Part shown: positions 25,774 through 37,158 of the stretch, in pieces | Numbering within the stretch: the stretch's first letter is position 1 | Layout: each line of letters begins with the position of its first letter | Source of the DNA: Sulfuritalea sp. | Lineage (GTDB): Bacteria; Pseudomonadota; Gammaproteobacteria; Burkholderiales; Rhodocyclaceae | DNA: 64,000 bases | Assembly (NCBI GenBank): GCA_016712985.1 | Contig: JADJQA010000004.1 | Span: 105,456-169,455, forward strand | Direction of reading: 5' to 3' | Notes under the pieces: generated by a model | Databases searched by the model: none | Seen by the model: the letters and a program-made list of their open reading frames with translations, nothing else | Told to the model about the DNA's origin: nothing | Program-made: the position numbers and the translations under genes

Positions 25774-27117
25774 TCAGGACCTGAGCAGATTATGCCACAA
25801 ACCTGTGATGTCAAGCAATTCTGAAATGTTGATTTGTGAGGGAACACCATTGCTCATTGCCAGTCTGCCAGCAACCCAGGTGTGGCTGACTTGTTCGCGT
25901 CCTGCGACATAGACCAGGTGGGAGTCAGGATCGAAGCAAGGCCGTATCAGCCATTCATCAAGGCGCACGGAGCAAAGGTCCGCTGCCTTGCCGGGCAGCA
26001 GCGAACCGATTTCCCGGTCCAGCCCTAGCGCGCGAGCGCCTCCCAGCGTGGCGGCGCGGAGTGTTGCATGGGCACCAAGCGCCTCAGCGTCCTGACTCGT
26101 CCCCTTGGCCAGCAGCGCGGCGTGGCGCATTTCGTGGAACAGGTCGAGGCGATTGTTCGAGGCAGCCCCATCGGTGCCCAGACCAAAGTTCAGGCCGCGC
26201 GACTGGATCGCCGAAATCGGCGCAATGCCGCTGCCGAGCTTCAGGTTCGACGTCGGGCAATGGGCCAGATGACAGGCTTCACGAGCCAGCAGCTCGATCT
26301 CGCCCGCGTCGAGATGCACCGCATGCACGGCGATCAGTTGCGGCCCGAGCAGACCAAGGCGGCGCAATCGTTCAATGGGACGGACGCCACGCTGCGTGAG
26401 GCTCTCCTCGATTTCGTGGAGGGTTTCATGCACATGCATGTGGATCGGTATTTCAAGCTGGGCGGCGAGGGTGGCGATCTTTTCGAAGGTCTTGTCGGCA
26501 ACGGTATAGGGCGCGTGCGGAGCCAGGCAGAAGCCGAGCAGCGGGTTGCCGCTCAAGGTGTCGCGGATCGCAAGGCCCTTGGCCAGATAGTCGTCGGCAT
26601 CGGCGGCATAGTGGGTGGGGAACTCGATTGCGATGATGCCGAGCACGGCGCGCATCCCGAGCCTCGTGGCTGCCGTGGCGGCCGCCTCCGGAAAGAAATA
26701 CATGTCGTTGAACGTGGTGATGCCCCCGCGCAGCATTTCGGCGCAAGCCAACAGGGTCCCCGCATGCACGAAATCGGGCGTGGCATGGCGCGATTCGGCC
26801 GGCCAGATGCGCTCGGAAAGCCAGCGCATCAGCGGCAGATCGTCGGCGTAGCCGCGTAGCAGGCTCATCGCGGCATGGGTGTGGAGATTGACAAGGCCCG
26901 GTAGCAGCACCTCACCCGGCAGATCGACCGTCTGGCGCGGACGGAAGTGCTGCATTGCCTCTTCGGTGGTCAGCAGGGCAAGGATGCGACCATCGCTGAC
27001 CGCCAGCGCGTGTCCTGACAGCGTGACCCCGGCGGGCTCGATCGGGATGATCCACTCGGGGCGGAGAAGCAGGTCAATCTCGGCAGGCATCGCGCCCGGA
27101 GCGGCAAGGGGTTTCAT
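25774..27117 (-). CDS. mtaD: TRZ/ATZ-family amidohydrolase, probable 5-methylthioadenosine/S-adenosylhomocysteine deaminase
   Basis: 447 residues from ATG 27117 (TTG at 27129 is in frame). Metal-dependent hydrolase of the amidohydrolase superfamily with NLHTHAAMSLLRGYADD (first metal HxH), HMHVHETLHEIEES, AVHAVHLD and GTDGAASNNRLD in the standard order. The family deaminates MTA, SAH or related adenosines. Position upstream of ompA-ubiG-gph is the usual betaproteobacterial context. Divergent from gyrA across about 115 bases. Confidence 0.88.
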   Translation of the reverse strand: MKPLAAPGAMPAEIDLLLRPEWIIPIEPAGVTLSGHALAVSDGRILALLTTEEAMQHFRPRQTVDLPGEVLLPGLVNLHTHAAMSLLRGYADDLPLMRWLSERIWPAESRHATPDFVHAGTLLACAEMLRGGITTFNDMYFFPEAAATAATRLGMRAVLGIIAIEFPTHYAADADDYLAKGLAIRDTLSGNPLLGFCLAPHAPYTVADKTFEKIATLAAQLEIPIHMHVHETLHEIEESLTQRGVRPIERLRRLGLLGPQLIAVHAVHLDAGEIELLAREACHLAHCPTSNLKLGSGIAPISAIQSRGLNFGLGTDGAASNNRLDLFHEMRHAALLAKGTSQDAEALGAHATLRAATLGGARALGLDREIGSLLPGKAADLCSVRLDEWLIRPCFDPDSHLVYVAGREQVSHTWVAGRLAMSNGVPSQINISELLDITGLWHNLLRS

Positions 27118-27231
27118 GCCCCGATTCAACCAGAATTGGTGGCTCGCGACAACCCGCCGGGCTATCCGCGCATGCTAAAATTGCACCCTTTTACGCCATC
27201 GCCTGCCGCCATGCGGCAGAGGCAAGCCTAA

Positions 27232-29698
<2,467 letters not shown>

Positions 29699-29706
29699 AA
29701 CAGGCC

Positions 29707-30792
29707 ATGACACGAATTTTCAATTTCAGCGCGGGCCCCGCGGCCCTGCCGGAGGCTGTTCTCAAACAGGCCGCCGCCGAGATGCTCGACTGGCACGGCA
29801 GCGGCCAGTCGGTGATGGAAATGAGCCATCGCGGCAAGGAGTACATGGGCATTCACGCCCAGGCCGAAGCCGATCTACGCGAACTGATGGGCATTCCCGC
29901 GAACTACAAGGTGCTGTTCCTGCAAGGCGGCGCCACCTTGCAGTTCGAAATGATCCCGATGAACCTGCTGGCGGGCAAGGCCAGCGCCGACTACGTGCAT
30001 ACCGGCGAATGGGCGAAGAAGGCCATCAAGGCGGCCAAGCTGTTCGGCAAGGTGAATACTGTCGCCAGCAGCGAGGACGGCAAGTTCGCCTACGCCCCGG
30101 CACAGCAGGACTGGAAGCTGGACAAGGACGCCGCCTACGTGCATTACACCGCCAACGAAACCATCGGTGGCGTCGAGTTCCACTGGACCCCCGAGACTGG
30201 CAATGTTCCACTCGCCAGCGACATGTCCTCGAACATCCTTTCGAAGCCGGTCGATGTCAGCAAGTACGGCCTGATCTATGCCGGCGCGCAGAAGAACATC
30301 GGCCCCGCCGGCCTGACCATCGTCATCATCCGCGACGACCTGATCGGCAAGGGCGTGCCGCCCCCGCAAACCATGCTCGACTACAAGACTCACGCCGACA
30401 ACGACTCGATGTACAACACGCCGCCCACCTACGGCATCTACATCGCCGGCCTGGTGTTCCAGTGGCTCAAGCAGCAGGGCGGCCTGGCGGCGATCGAGAA
30501 GCAGAACATCGCCAAGGCCAACATGCTCTACGACTGCATCGACGCGTCGAGCTTCTACGCCAATCCGGTGCGCAAGGAAGACCGCTCGCGGATGAATGTG
30601 CCCTTCACTCTGAAGGATGCCGCGCTGGACGAAGAGTTCCTCAAGGGCGCCAAGGCCAAGGGCATGGTGCAGCTCAAAGGCCACCGCTCGGTTGGCGGCA
30701 TGCGCGCGTCCATCTACAACGCCATGCCGCTTGGCGGTGTCGCCGCGCTGGTGGCCTACATGAAGGAATTCGAAGCGAGGGTTGCCAAATGA
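29707..30792 (+). CDS. serC: Phosphoserine aminotransferase
   Basis: 361 residues. PLP enzyme that makes O-phospho-L-serine from 3-phosphohydroxypyruvate and also acts in pyridoxine synthesis. Signatures: IFNFSAGPAALPEAVL, HRGKEYMGIH, and the PLP lysine in YAGAQKNIGPAGL; the C-terminal SVGGMRASIYNAMP is typical. It begins nine bases after gyrA and overlaps serA as ATGA, consistent with one operon. Confidence 0.97.
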   Translation: MTRIFNFSAGPAALPEAVLKQAAAEMLDWHGSGQSVMEMSHRGKEYMGIHAQAEADLRELMGIPANYKVLFLQGGATLQFEMIPMNLLAGKASADYVHTGEWAKKAIKAAKLFGKVNTVASSEDGKFAYAPAQQDWKLDKDAAYVHYTANETIGGVEFHWTPETGNVPLASDMSSNILSKPVDVSKYGLIYAGAQKNIGPAGLTIVIIRDDLIGKGVPPPQTMLDYKTHADNDSMYNTPPTYGIYIAGLVFQWLKQQGGLAAIEKQNIAKANMLYDCIDASSFYANPVRKEDRSRMNVPFTLKDAALDEEFLKGAKAKGMVQLKGHRSVGGMRASIYNAMPLGGVAALVAYMKEFEARVAK

Positions 30793-31979
30793 GCCTGGCC
30801 TACCCGTTCAACATCCAGATTCTCAATCAGATCTCCCAGAACGGCCTAAAGCGGCTGCCGGCGGAGCGCTACAAGGTCGGCAAGGACGTTGCTGCGCCGG
30901 ACGCCATCATGGTGCGCTCGGCCGACATGCACTCGATCGATATTGCCCGGTCGGTGCAGGCCATCGGTCGCGCCGGCGCCGGGACCAACAACATCCCGGT
31001 CAAGGCCATGTCGGCGCGCGGGGTGCCGGTATTCAACGCACCTGGCGCCAATGCCAACGCGGTCAAGGAACTGGTGCTGGCCGGCATGCTGCTGGCGGCA
31101 CGCAACATCGGCGGCGCCATGAAGTTCGTCTCGGCGCTCGACCCTGCGGATCCCGCCATGGAGAAGAAGGTCGAGGACGGCAAGAAGAAATTCGCCGGCT
31201 TCGAGCTGGCAGGGCATACGCTGGGTGTGATCGGTCTGGGCAAGATCGGCTGTCTGGTCGCGGACGCGGCGATCAAGCTGGGCATGGACGTGCTCGGCTA
31301 CGATCCCGAAATAACCGTCGATGCAGCCTGGAGTCTGCCTGCGCAGGTGAAGAAGGCCAACAGCGTCGCAGAGGTCCTGAGAAGCAGCGACTTCGTCTCG
31401 CTGCATGTGCCGCTGGTCGATGCCACGCGCAAGATGATCAATGCGGACATGCTGACGCAAGCCAGGCCGGGCGCCGTGCTGTTGAACTTTTCCCGCGAGG
31501 GCGTCGTGGATGAGGCGGCGGTGCTGGCCGCGCTCGATGCCAAGGGACTTGCCGCTTACGTCTGCGATTTCCCCAGCCCCAGGCTCAACACCCATCCGCA
31601 GGTGATCGCCCTGCCGCATCTGGGCGCCTCGACCGGCGAGGCGGAGGAGAACTGCGCCGTGATGGTCGCCGACCAGTTGCGAGACTATCTCGAACACGGC
31701 AACGTGCAGAACGCGGTCAACTTCCCCAACGTGGTGATGCCGCGCGAATCGAACTTCCGCATCGCGGTCGCCAACTCGAATGTGCCCAACATGCTCGGGC
31801 AGATTTCCACCGCGCTGGCCCTGGCCGGTTTGAACATCAACAACATGATGAACAAGTCTAAGGGCGATGTCGCCTACACGCTGGTCGACGTCGATAGCGC
31901 GGTTCCCGAAACGGTAATCGACGCCATCGGCAAGATCCAAGGCGTGCTGGCCGTTCGGTATCTGCCGCTGGAGAACTGA
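30789..31979 (+). CDS. serA: D-3-phosphoglycerate dehydrogenase
   Basis: 396 residues from the ATG that overlaps the serC stop. Catalyses the first step of serine synthesis with NAD. The Rossmann fold GVIGLGKIGCLVADAAIKLG, the catalytic Arg and Glu region NFSREGVVDEAAV, and the histidine in LPHLGASTGEAEENC are present. A C-terminal ACT-type domain (residues about 320-396, ALAGLNINNMMNKSKGDVAY) should bind serine for feedback control. It lacks the extra ASB domain, like the E. coli enzyme. Position between serC and pheA links serine and aromatic synthesis in one transcript. Confidence 0.95.
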   Translation: MSLAYPFNIQILNQISQNGLKRLPAERYKVGKDVAAPDAIMVRSADMHSIDIARSVQAIGRAGAGTNNIPVKAMSARGVPVFNAPGANANAVKELVLAGMLLAARNIGGAMKFVSALDPADPAMEKKVEDGKKKFAGFELAGHTLGVIGLGKIGCLVADAAIKLGMDVLGYDPEITVDAAWSLPAQVKKANSVAEVLRSSDFVSLHVPLVDATRKMINADMLTQARPGAVLLNFSREGVVDEAAVLAALDAKGLAAYVCDFPSPRLNTHPQVIALPHLGASTGEAEENCAVMVADQLRDYLEHGNVQNAVNFPNVVMPRESNFRIAVANSNVPNMLGQISTALALAGLNINNMMNKSKGDVAYTLVDVDSAVPETVIDAIGKIQGVLAVRYLPLEN

Positions 31980-31981
31980 GA

Positions 31982-33064
31982 GTGGCCGACGATTCCCAAG
32001 AGCTGGCAAAACTGCGCGAGGGAATCGACGCCATTGACGGCGACTTGCTCCGGCTGATCAACGACCGGGCCAAACTCGCGCGGCGGATTGGCGAAATCAA
32101 GCACGGCAACATTTACCGGCCCGAGCGCGAGGCGCAGGTGCTGCGCCGGGTGGCCGAGCGCAATCCCGGCCCGCTGTCCGCCGCCGCGGCCCAGCGCATC
32201 GTGCGCGAAGTCATGTCGGCCTGCCTCGCGCTTGAGCAGCCTTTGACCATTGCCTATCTGGGCCCGGCCGGCACCTATTCCGAGTCGGCGGCGCGCAAGC
32301 ATTTTGGCGGGGCGCCGACGCTGCTTCCGTGCCCTGCCATCGACGATGTATTTCGCGTGATCGAATCCGGCAACGCCCACTACGGCGTGGTGCCGATCGA
32401 GAATTCCACCGAAGGCGCGATCGGCCGCTCGCTCGATTTGCTGCTTTCCTCGCCGCTGCAGATTTGCGGCGAGATCAATCTGCCGATCCATCACAATCTG
32501 ATGTCGCGGTGCGCGGCCTTGGGCGATATCGTTCGCATCTATTCCCACGCCCAGTCGCTGGCGCAGTGTCACGAGTGGCTCAACCGCAATCTGCCGCTGG
32601 CGCCCCGCGTGCCGGTAGCGAGCAACGCCGAAGCCGCGCGCCTGGCGGCAGGAGAAGCCGGCGCCGCCGCCGTGGCGGGTGACGCCGCGGCGGAACTCTA
32701 CGCCTTGCCGATTCTTGCGGCCAACATTGAGGACGACCCAAACAACACGACGCGATTCGTGATCGTCTCCGAGCATGATTCCGGGGTTTCCGGCGCTGAT
32801 CGCACCTCCCTGGTCTGCTCGGCGCAGAATCGGCCGGGTGCCGTCTATCAGCTCCTGGCGCCATTCGCCGACAACGGTGTTTCGATGAGCCGGCTGGAAT
32901 CCCGCCCTGCGCGCGGTTTCGGCGGCAGTCGCTGGGAATATGTGTTCTACATCGACATCGAAGGCCACCGCAGCGAGCCGGCCGTCGCCCGCGCACTGGA
33001 CGAACTCCGCCACCGTGCCGGCTTCGTCAAGGAACTGGGCTCCTACCCCAAAGCCGTTTTCTGA
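31982..33064 (+). CDS. pheA: Bifunctional chorismate mutase / prephenate dehydratase (P-protein)
   Basis: 360 residues from GTG 31982, two bases after the serA stop. Chorismate mutase domain at residues 8-85 (REGIDAIDGDLLRLINDRAK), prephenate dehydratase at 92-265 (IAYLGPAGTYSESAARKHFG, PIENSTEGAIGRSLD, NNTTRFVIV) and an ACT regulatory domain at about 278-352 with the ESRPARG phenylalanine-binding motif. It makes phenylpyruvate for phenylalanine and should be feedback inhibited by it. Confidence 0.97.
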   Translation: MADDSQELAKLREGIDAIDGDLLRLINDRAKLARRIGEIKHGNIYRPEREAQVLRRVAERNPGPLSAAAAQRIVREVMSACLALEQPLTIAYLGPAGTYSESAARKHFGGAPTLLPCPAIDDVFRVIESGNAHYGVVPIENSTEGAIGRSLDLLLSSPLQICGEINLPIHHNLMSRCAALGDIVRIYSHAQSLAQCHEWLNRNLPLAPRVPVASNAEAARLAAGEAGAAAVAGDAAAELYALPILAANIEDDPNNTTRFVIVSEHDSGVSGADRTSLVCSAQNRPGAVYQLLAPFADNGVSMSRLESRPARGFGGSRWEYVFYIDIEGHRSEPAVARALDELRHRAGFVKELGSYPKAVF

Positions 33065-33074
33065 GGTTTCGACC

Positions 33075-34169
33075 ATGAGCATTGCCCTTCAGGCGCCAGC
33101 CTACATTCGCGCCATCTCGCCGTATATCCCCGGCAAGCCGATTACGGAACTGGCTCGCCAGATGGGCATTGCGGCGGAGAAAATCGTCAAGCTCGCCTCC
33201 AACGAGAACCCGTTGGGCATGAGCCCGAGGGCGCGCAAGGCGGTCGAGGCGGCGCTGGCCGCGGTCGAGCGCTATCCGGATCAGTTCGATCTGATCGCCG
33301 CGCTGGCCGAACGACACGGCGTTGCCACCGAGCAGATCGTGCTCGGCAACGGTTCGAACGACGTGCTCGACATGGCCGCCCGGGTGTTCCTGGCTCCGGG
33401 GCGTTCCGCGGTGTTTTCCAGGCATGCGTTCGCGGTCTATCCGCTGGCGACGATGTCCGCCGGCGCCGAATGCATCGCCGCGCCGGCAAAGCATTACGGC
33501 CACGATCCTGCGGCCATGCTCGCGGCGATTCGTGCCGATACGCATGTGGTCTGGATTGCCAATCCCAACAACCCCACCGGCAACTTTTTGCCACAGAGCG
33601 AGGTGCGCGCCTTCATCGAGAGGATTCCCGCGCACATTGCGGTCGTGCTCGACGAGGCTTATACCGAGTATCTGGCGCCGGCGGAGCGCGCCGACACGGT
33701 GTCCTGGATCAGGGACTTGCCGAACCTGATCGTCACCCGAACCTTCTCCAAGATATACGGCCTGGCCGGGCTGCGAGTCGGCTACGGCGTGGCACGGGCG
33801 GACGTGGTGGACCTGCTGAACCGAGTGCGCCAACCGTTCAACGTGAACAACCTGGCGCTCGCCGGCGCCATTGCCGCGCTGGACGACCATGGCTTTGTCG
33901 CTGAAAGTTTCGAGCTGAATCGACGCGGCATGGAGCAGATCGTCGCCGGCCTGAAGCGGCTTGGCCTCGATCACATCCCCTCTCACGGTAATTTCGTCAC
34001 CTTCGCCGTGACGGACGGCGCCGCGGTGAACGGCAGACTGCAGCAGCAGGGCGTCATCGTGCGCCCGATCGGCGGTTACGGGCTGCCCAATCACCTGCGG
34101 GTGACGATCGGTCTCGGAGCGGAAAACCTGCGCTTCCTTGAGGCGCTCGGCAAGGCTCTGCCCACCTGA
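33075..34169 (+). CDS. hisC: Histidinol-phosphate / aromatic aminotransferase
   Basis: 364 residues from ATG 33075. Class II PLP aminotransferase: KLASNENPLGMSPRARKAVE, NPNNPTGNFL, the PLP lysine in TRTFSKIYGLAGLRVGYG. The family acts on histidinol phosphate. In the pheA-hisC-tyrA order the enzyme probably serves phenylalanine and tyrosine transamination as well, being the hisC2-type paralogue. The stop overlaps the tyrA start by one base (TGATG). Confidence 0.93.
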   Translation: MSIALQAPAYIRAISPYIPGKPITELARQMGIAAEKIVKLASNENPLGMSPRARKAVEAALAAVERYPDQFDLIAALAERHGVATEQIVLGNGSNDVLDMAARVFLAPGRSAVFSRHAFAVYPLATMSAGAECIAAPAKHYGHDPAAMLAAIRADTHVVWIANPNNPTGNFLPQSEVRAFIERIPAHIAVVLDEAYTEYLAPAERADTVSWIRDLPNLIVTRTFSKIYGLAGLRVGYGVARADVVDLLNRVRQPFNVNNLALAGAIAALDDHGFVAESFELNRRGMEQIVAGLKRLGLDHIPSHGNFVTFAVTDGAAVNGRLQQQGVIVRPIGGYGLPNHLRVTIGLGAENLRFLEALGKALPT

Positions 34170-35046
34170 TGCTGAAGAAGCTCGTTGTCTGTGGTGTCGG
34201 ACTCATCGGGGCTTCTTTCGCGCTGGGCTTGAAGGTGGCCGGCGCGGTCGACGAGGTCGTCGGCGTTGGCCGTACGCCGGCTCCGCTGCTTGAAGCACGG
34301 CGCCTGGGCGTGATCGACCGCGTCGCCAGCGACTGGGTCGATGCCCTGCACAACGCCGATCTGGTGCTGCTGGCGATCCCAGTGGGGCAGATGGCTACGG
34401 TTCTCAAGGCGATGGCGCCGCATCTTTCGCTCGCTACCATGGTCACGGACGGTGGCAGCACCAAGTCAGACGTGGTCGCGGCCGCACGCGCGGCGCTGGG
34501 CGAGAAGATTGCCCAATTCGTTCCAGGCCATCCGATTGCCGGTGCGGAGAAGAGCGGTGTTGCTGCTGCGCAAGCGGATCTCTATGTCGGCAAGCGCGTG
34601 GTTCTGACGCCGCTCACGGAAAATTCCGCCGTCGGCATCGGCCTTGTCCAAAGTGCCTGGGAAGCCTGCGGCGCGAAGGTTTCGCGACTCGCGCCGGAGG
34701 AACACGATCGGGTCTTTGCCGCGGTCAGTCACCTGCCGCACCTGCTGGCCTTCGCCCTGGTGCATGATTTTGCGCAGCGTCCGAACTCGGATCAGTTATT
34801 CGGTTTCGCCGCCGGCGGCTTTCGCGACTTCACGCGCATCGCCAGCAGCCATCCTGAAATGTGGCGCGATATCTGCATCGCCAATCGCCACGCCCTGCTG
34901 CTGGAACTTGATGCCTACATGGTCGAACTGATGTGCACCCGTGTGCTGCTCGCGGGGGCGATGCGGAGGGCCTCGAAGCCCTGTTTTCGGCCGCGCGCGC
35001 GCGACGCGAAGCGTGGCTCGATTCACTGTTGCCGTCAGGCGAGTAG
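34169..35046 (+). CDS. tyrA: Prephenate dehydrogenase (C-terminal frameshift)
   Basis: Rossmann motif VVCGVGLIGASFALGLK, then TDGGSTKSDVV, FVPGHPIAGAEKSGV and SHLPHLLAFALV, all typical of the TyrA family that makes 4-hydroxyphenylpyruvate. The last 30 residues are out of frame. Adding one G to the five-G run at 34954-34958 gives DAEGLEALFSAARARREAWL and a stop at 35044-35046, giving about 292 residues. As read, the frame continues to 35104 with nonsense. A single-base sequence error is the likely cause. Confidence 0.93.
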
Positions 35047-35087
35047 CAGGACTATCATCTCGTCTGTCATGACCTCGGGAGTCCGCA

Positions 35088-35666
35088 ATGCCCACCCTGT
35101 CTGAAGTTCGCGAACGTGTCGCCGTGCCTTACCACCGCTGGTCGGTGGAGGAATATCACCAGATGGCGCAGGCCGGTCTTCTCGACGAGACCGATCGTGT
35201 TGAATTGATCGAGGGGGAGTTGATCGACATGGCGCCGATAGGCAGCAAACATGCGTTCAGAGTGGACAGTATTGCCCGTGCTCTGCAACGCGCCGCCGGC
35301 ACGTCGTTTCTCGTCCGTGTCCAGAATCCCATTCTTCTCGGCGAGCTTAGCGAACTACAGCCCGACATCGCCGTGGTCAAGGACAAGAATTACTCCGAGG
35401 CGCATCCGGGCCCCGAAGATGTGTTGTTGATCGTCGAGGTTTCCGATACCACCCTGGCCTATGACCGCGACGTGAAGCTATCTCTCTATGCCCGGCATGG
35501 CATCCCGGAAGTGTGGCTGCTGGACGTGAATGCCGGCGAACTGACGGTCTACCGGGAGCCGGCCGAAGGCCAGTATCGCCTGATCCGCAAGCCGACGAGG
35601 GCAGAAGCGGTATCGCCGACTCTCGTGCCGGCAGTGGCCATTTCCCTGGCGGAAGTGTTGGCGTGA
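35088..35666 (+). CDS. Uma2-family (DUF820) predicted endonuclease, copy 1
   Basis: 192 residues, PD-(D/E)xK fold. Candidate active-site residues: E in ELIEGELIDMAPIGSKHA, D in LQPDIAVVKD, and E and K in VEVSDTTLAYDRDVKLSLY. The Uma2 family is abundant in cyanobacteria and scattered elsewhere; its role is not established, with restriction-like or mobile-element roles proposed. It is one of two tandem paralogues that interrupt the tyrA-aroA junction. Even the ribosome-binding region (GACCTCGGGAG) is repeated before both copies, so the pair arose by local duplication. Confidence 0.85.
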   Translation: MPTLSEVRERVAVPYHRWSVEEYHQMAQAGLLDETDRVELIEGELIDMAPIGSKHAFRVDSIARALQRAAGTSFLVRVQNPILLGELSELQPDIAVVKDKNYSEAHPGPEDVLLIVEVSDTTLAYDRDVKLSLYARHGIPEVWLLDVNAGELTVYREPAEGQYRLIRKPTRAEAVSPTLVPAVAISLAEVLA

Positions 35667-35714
35667 GGACATCACGGGCCAGGCTTCTTACTCCAAAGAC
35701 CTCGGGAGATAGCA

Positions 35715-36293
35715 ATGCATACCGTGCCTGAAGTTCGCGAACGTGCTGCCATGCCCTACCACCGCTGGTCGGTGGAGGAGTATCACCAGATGGCGCGGTC
35801 CGGTTTGCTTGGCGAGACCGACCGTGTGGAATTGATCGAGGGGGAGTTGATCGACATGGCGCCGATAGGCAGCAAACACGCGTTCTTTGTCGACCGTCTG
35901 GCGGAACTTCTCAGTAGCGGACCTCAAGCCGGCTACATGGTGCGCGTCCAGAATCCTGTCGTGCTCGGCGAAAGAAATGAGCCTCAGCCGGATATTGCCT
36001 TGGTCAGACGGGTCAATTACATCGACCGACATCCATGTCCAGCCGATATCTTGCTGATTGTCGAAGTGTCCGACACAACGCTGGAGTATGACCGCGACGT
36101 GAAGCTTGCGCTGTATGCGCGTCACGACATTCCCGAGGTCTGGCTGCTCAATGTCAAAGCCGGCGAACTGACCGTCTTCCGCGAGCCGGCCGAAGGCCAG
36201 TATCGCCTGATCCGCAAGCCGACAGCGGCCGAAGCGGTGTCGCCGGTGTTGGTGGCAGGAGTGGCGATTTCGCTTGCACAGGTGTTGGCGTAG
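35715..36293 (+). CDS. Uma2-family (DUF820) predicted endonuclease, copy 2
   Basis: Also 192 residues and closely related to copy 1. YHRWSVEEYHQMA and ETDRVELIEGELIDMAPIGS are shared, while the middle (residues 58-110) has diverged. Active-site candidates are kept: D in PQPDIALV, and E and K in VEVSDTTLEYDRDVKLALY. It starts 48 bases after copy 1 stops, same strand. The even divergence suggests both are maintained rather than one being a decaying copy. Confidence 0.85.
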   Translation: MHTVPEVRERAAMPYHRWSVEEYHQMARSGLLGETDRVELIEGELIDMAPIGSKHAFFVDRLAELLSSGPQAGYMVRVQNPVVLGERNEPQPDIALVRRVNYIDRHPCPADILLIVEVSDTTLEYDRDVKLALYARHDIPEVWLLNVKAGELTVFREPAEGQYRLIRKPTAAEAVSPVLVAGVAISLAQVLA

Positions 36294-36438
36294 CCGGTTT
36301 TGCTGCGAGTTTGGAGAACTGAGCAATGAATGCAGAGGCCAAGACCAAGCTTCTTTGCAAAGAATGGAGTGCTCTTTTTACAAGAGCCGGTGCTGATTAG
36401 ACGGTGCAGGCGTTATGGTCGTAACGGAGAAGTCGCAA

Positions 36439-36774
36439 ATGCAGAGCAATGAAGACAGCCTCATTTTGAAGATTGTCGAGACGATCGTCCGCGAAGCCGA
36501 TCCGGATAGGGTGATCTTGTTCGGTTCCCGCGCGCGCGGCAACGCGCGGGCAGATTCCGACGTTGATCTGTTGATCGTCGAGCGCGAGCCTTTCAGTCCG
36601 CAACGCAGTCGCCGCCAGGAAACGGCACGTTTGTACTTGGCCCTGCGCAAGCTGGCGGTACCCAAGGATTTGCTGCTATACAGTCGTGAGGAATTCGAAC
36701 GGCTCAAGGATTCTGCGCACCACATCGTCGGCCGCGCCCGACGAGAAGGAAGAGTTCTGCATGAGCGCGCTTGA
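36439..36774 (+). CDS. MNT-type nucleotidyltransferase (likely antitoxin of a HEPN/MNT pair)
   Basis: 111 residues from ATG 36439, behind GGAGAAG; an earlier in-frame GTG/ATG at 36415 is less likely. Minimal nucleotidyltransferase fold: ILFGSRARGNARADSDVDLL carries the GSxxxG and DxD metal-binding motif. In characterised pairs the MNT protein AMPylates its HEPN partner and so silences it. The next gene overlaps it by 14 bases and encodes a HEPN protein, which supports that reading. Confidence 0.85.
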   Translation: MQSNEDSLILKIVETIVREADPDRVILFGSRARGNARADSDVDLLIVEREPFSPQRSRRQETARLYLALRKLAVPKDLLLYSREEFERLKDSAHHIVGRARREGRVLHERA

Positions 36775-37147
36775 TCACGCACGGGGGTTGCTGCTCATGG
36801 CCCGCAAGGACTTCGACGCAATGCGCGGCATGATTGGCAATCCCTTGTTCGCAGACGAGGTGTTTGGATTTCATGCCCAGCAAGCCATCGAAAAAGCGCT
36901 CAAGTCATGGCTTGCTGCGCGCTCAATTGATTTTCCGCTGACACACGATATTTCGCGCTTGCTTGGCTTGCTGGAACAAGCCGGTGTCGATGTCAGCCTT
37001 TTTTGGCCACTCGTTCAATACACGGTGTTTGCTGTACAGGCGCGCTGCGAGGCCGGGTTAATGGAATCCGAGGCGTCGGTTGATCGCTTGGCAGTCATTG
37101 CCGAGGTGGAAAAATTGCTGACAACAGTCGCATCGGTAACCGCGTAG
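36761..37147 (+). CDS. HEPN-domain protein (partner of the MNT protein)
   Basis: 128 residues from ATG 36761 inside the end of the MNT gene. The HEPN fold is shown by ARKDFDAMRGMIGNPLFADE, GFHAQQAIEKALKSWLAARS and LTHDISRLLGLLEQAG. The RNase motif of toxic HEPN proteins (R-x4-6-H near the C-terminus) is not obvious, so ribonuclease activity is uncertain. Together the two form a HEPN/MNT toxin-antitoxin type module sitting 11 bases before aroA. Confidence 0.82.
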   Translation: MSALDHARGLLLMARKDFDAMRGMIGNPLFADEVFGFHAQQAIEKALKSWLAARSIDFPLTHDISRLLGLLEQAGVDVSLFWPLVQYTVFAVQARCEAGLMESEASVDRLAVIAEVEKLLTTVASVTA

Positions 37148-37158
37148 CCATCCATCAC

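Noticed and set aside
27176..27181. TAAAAT as the gyrA promoter -10 box
   Set aside because: The position is sensible, but no acceptable -35 element lies 16-18 bases upstream, so I did not list it as a feature.
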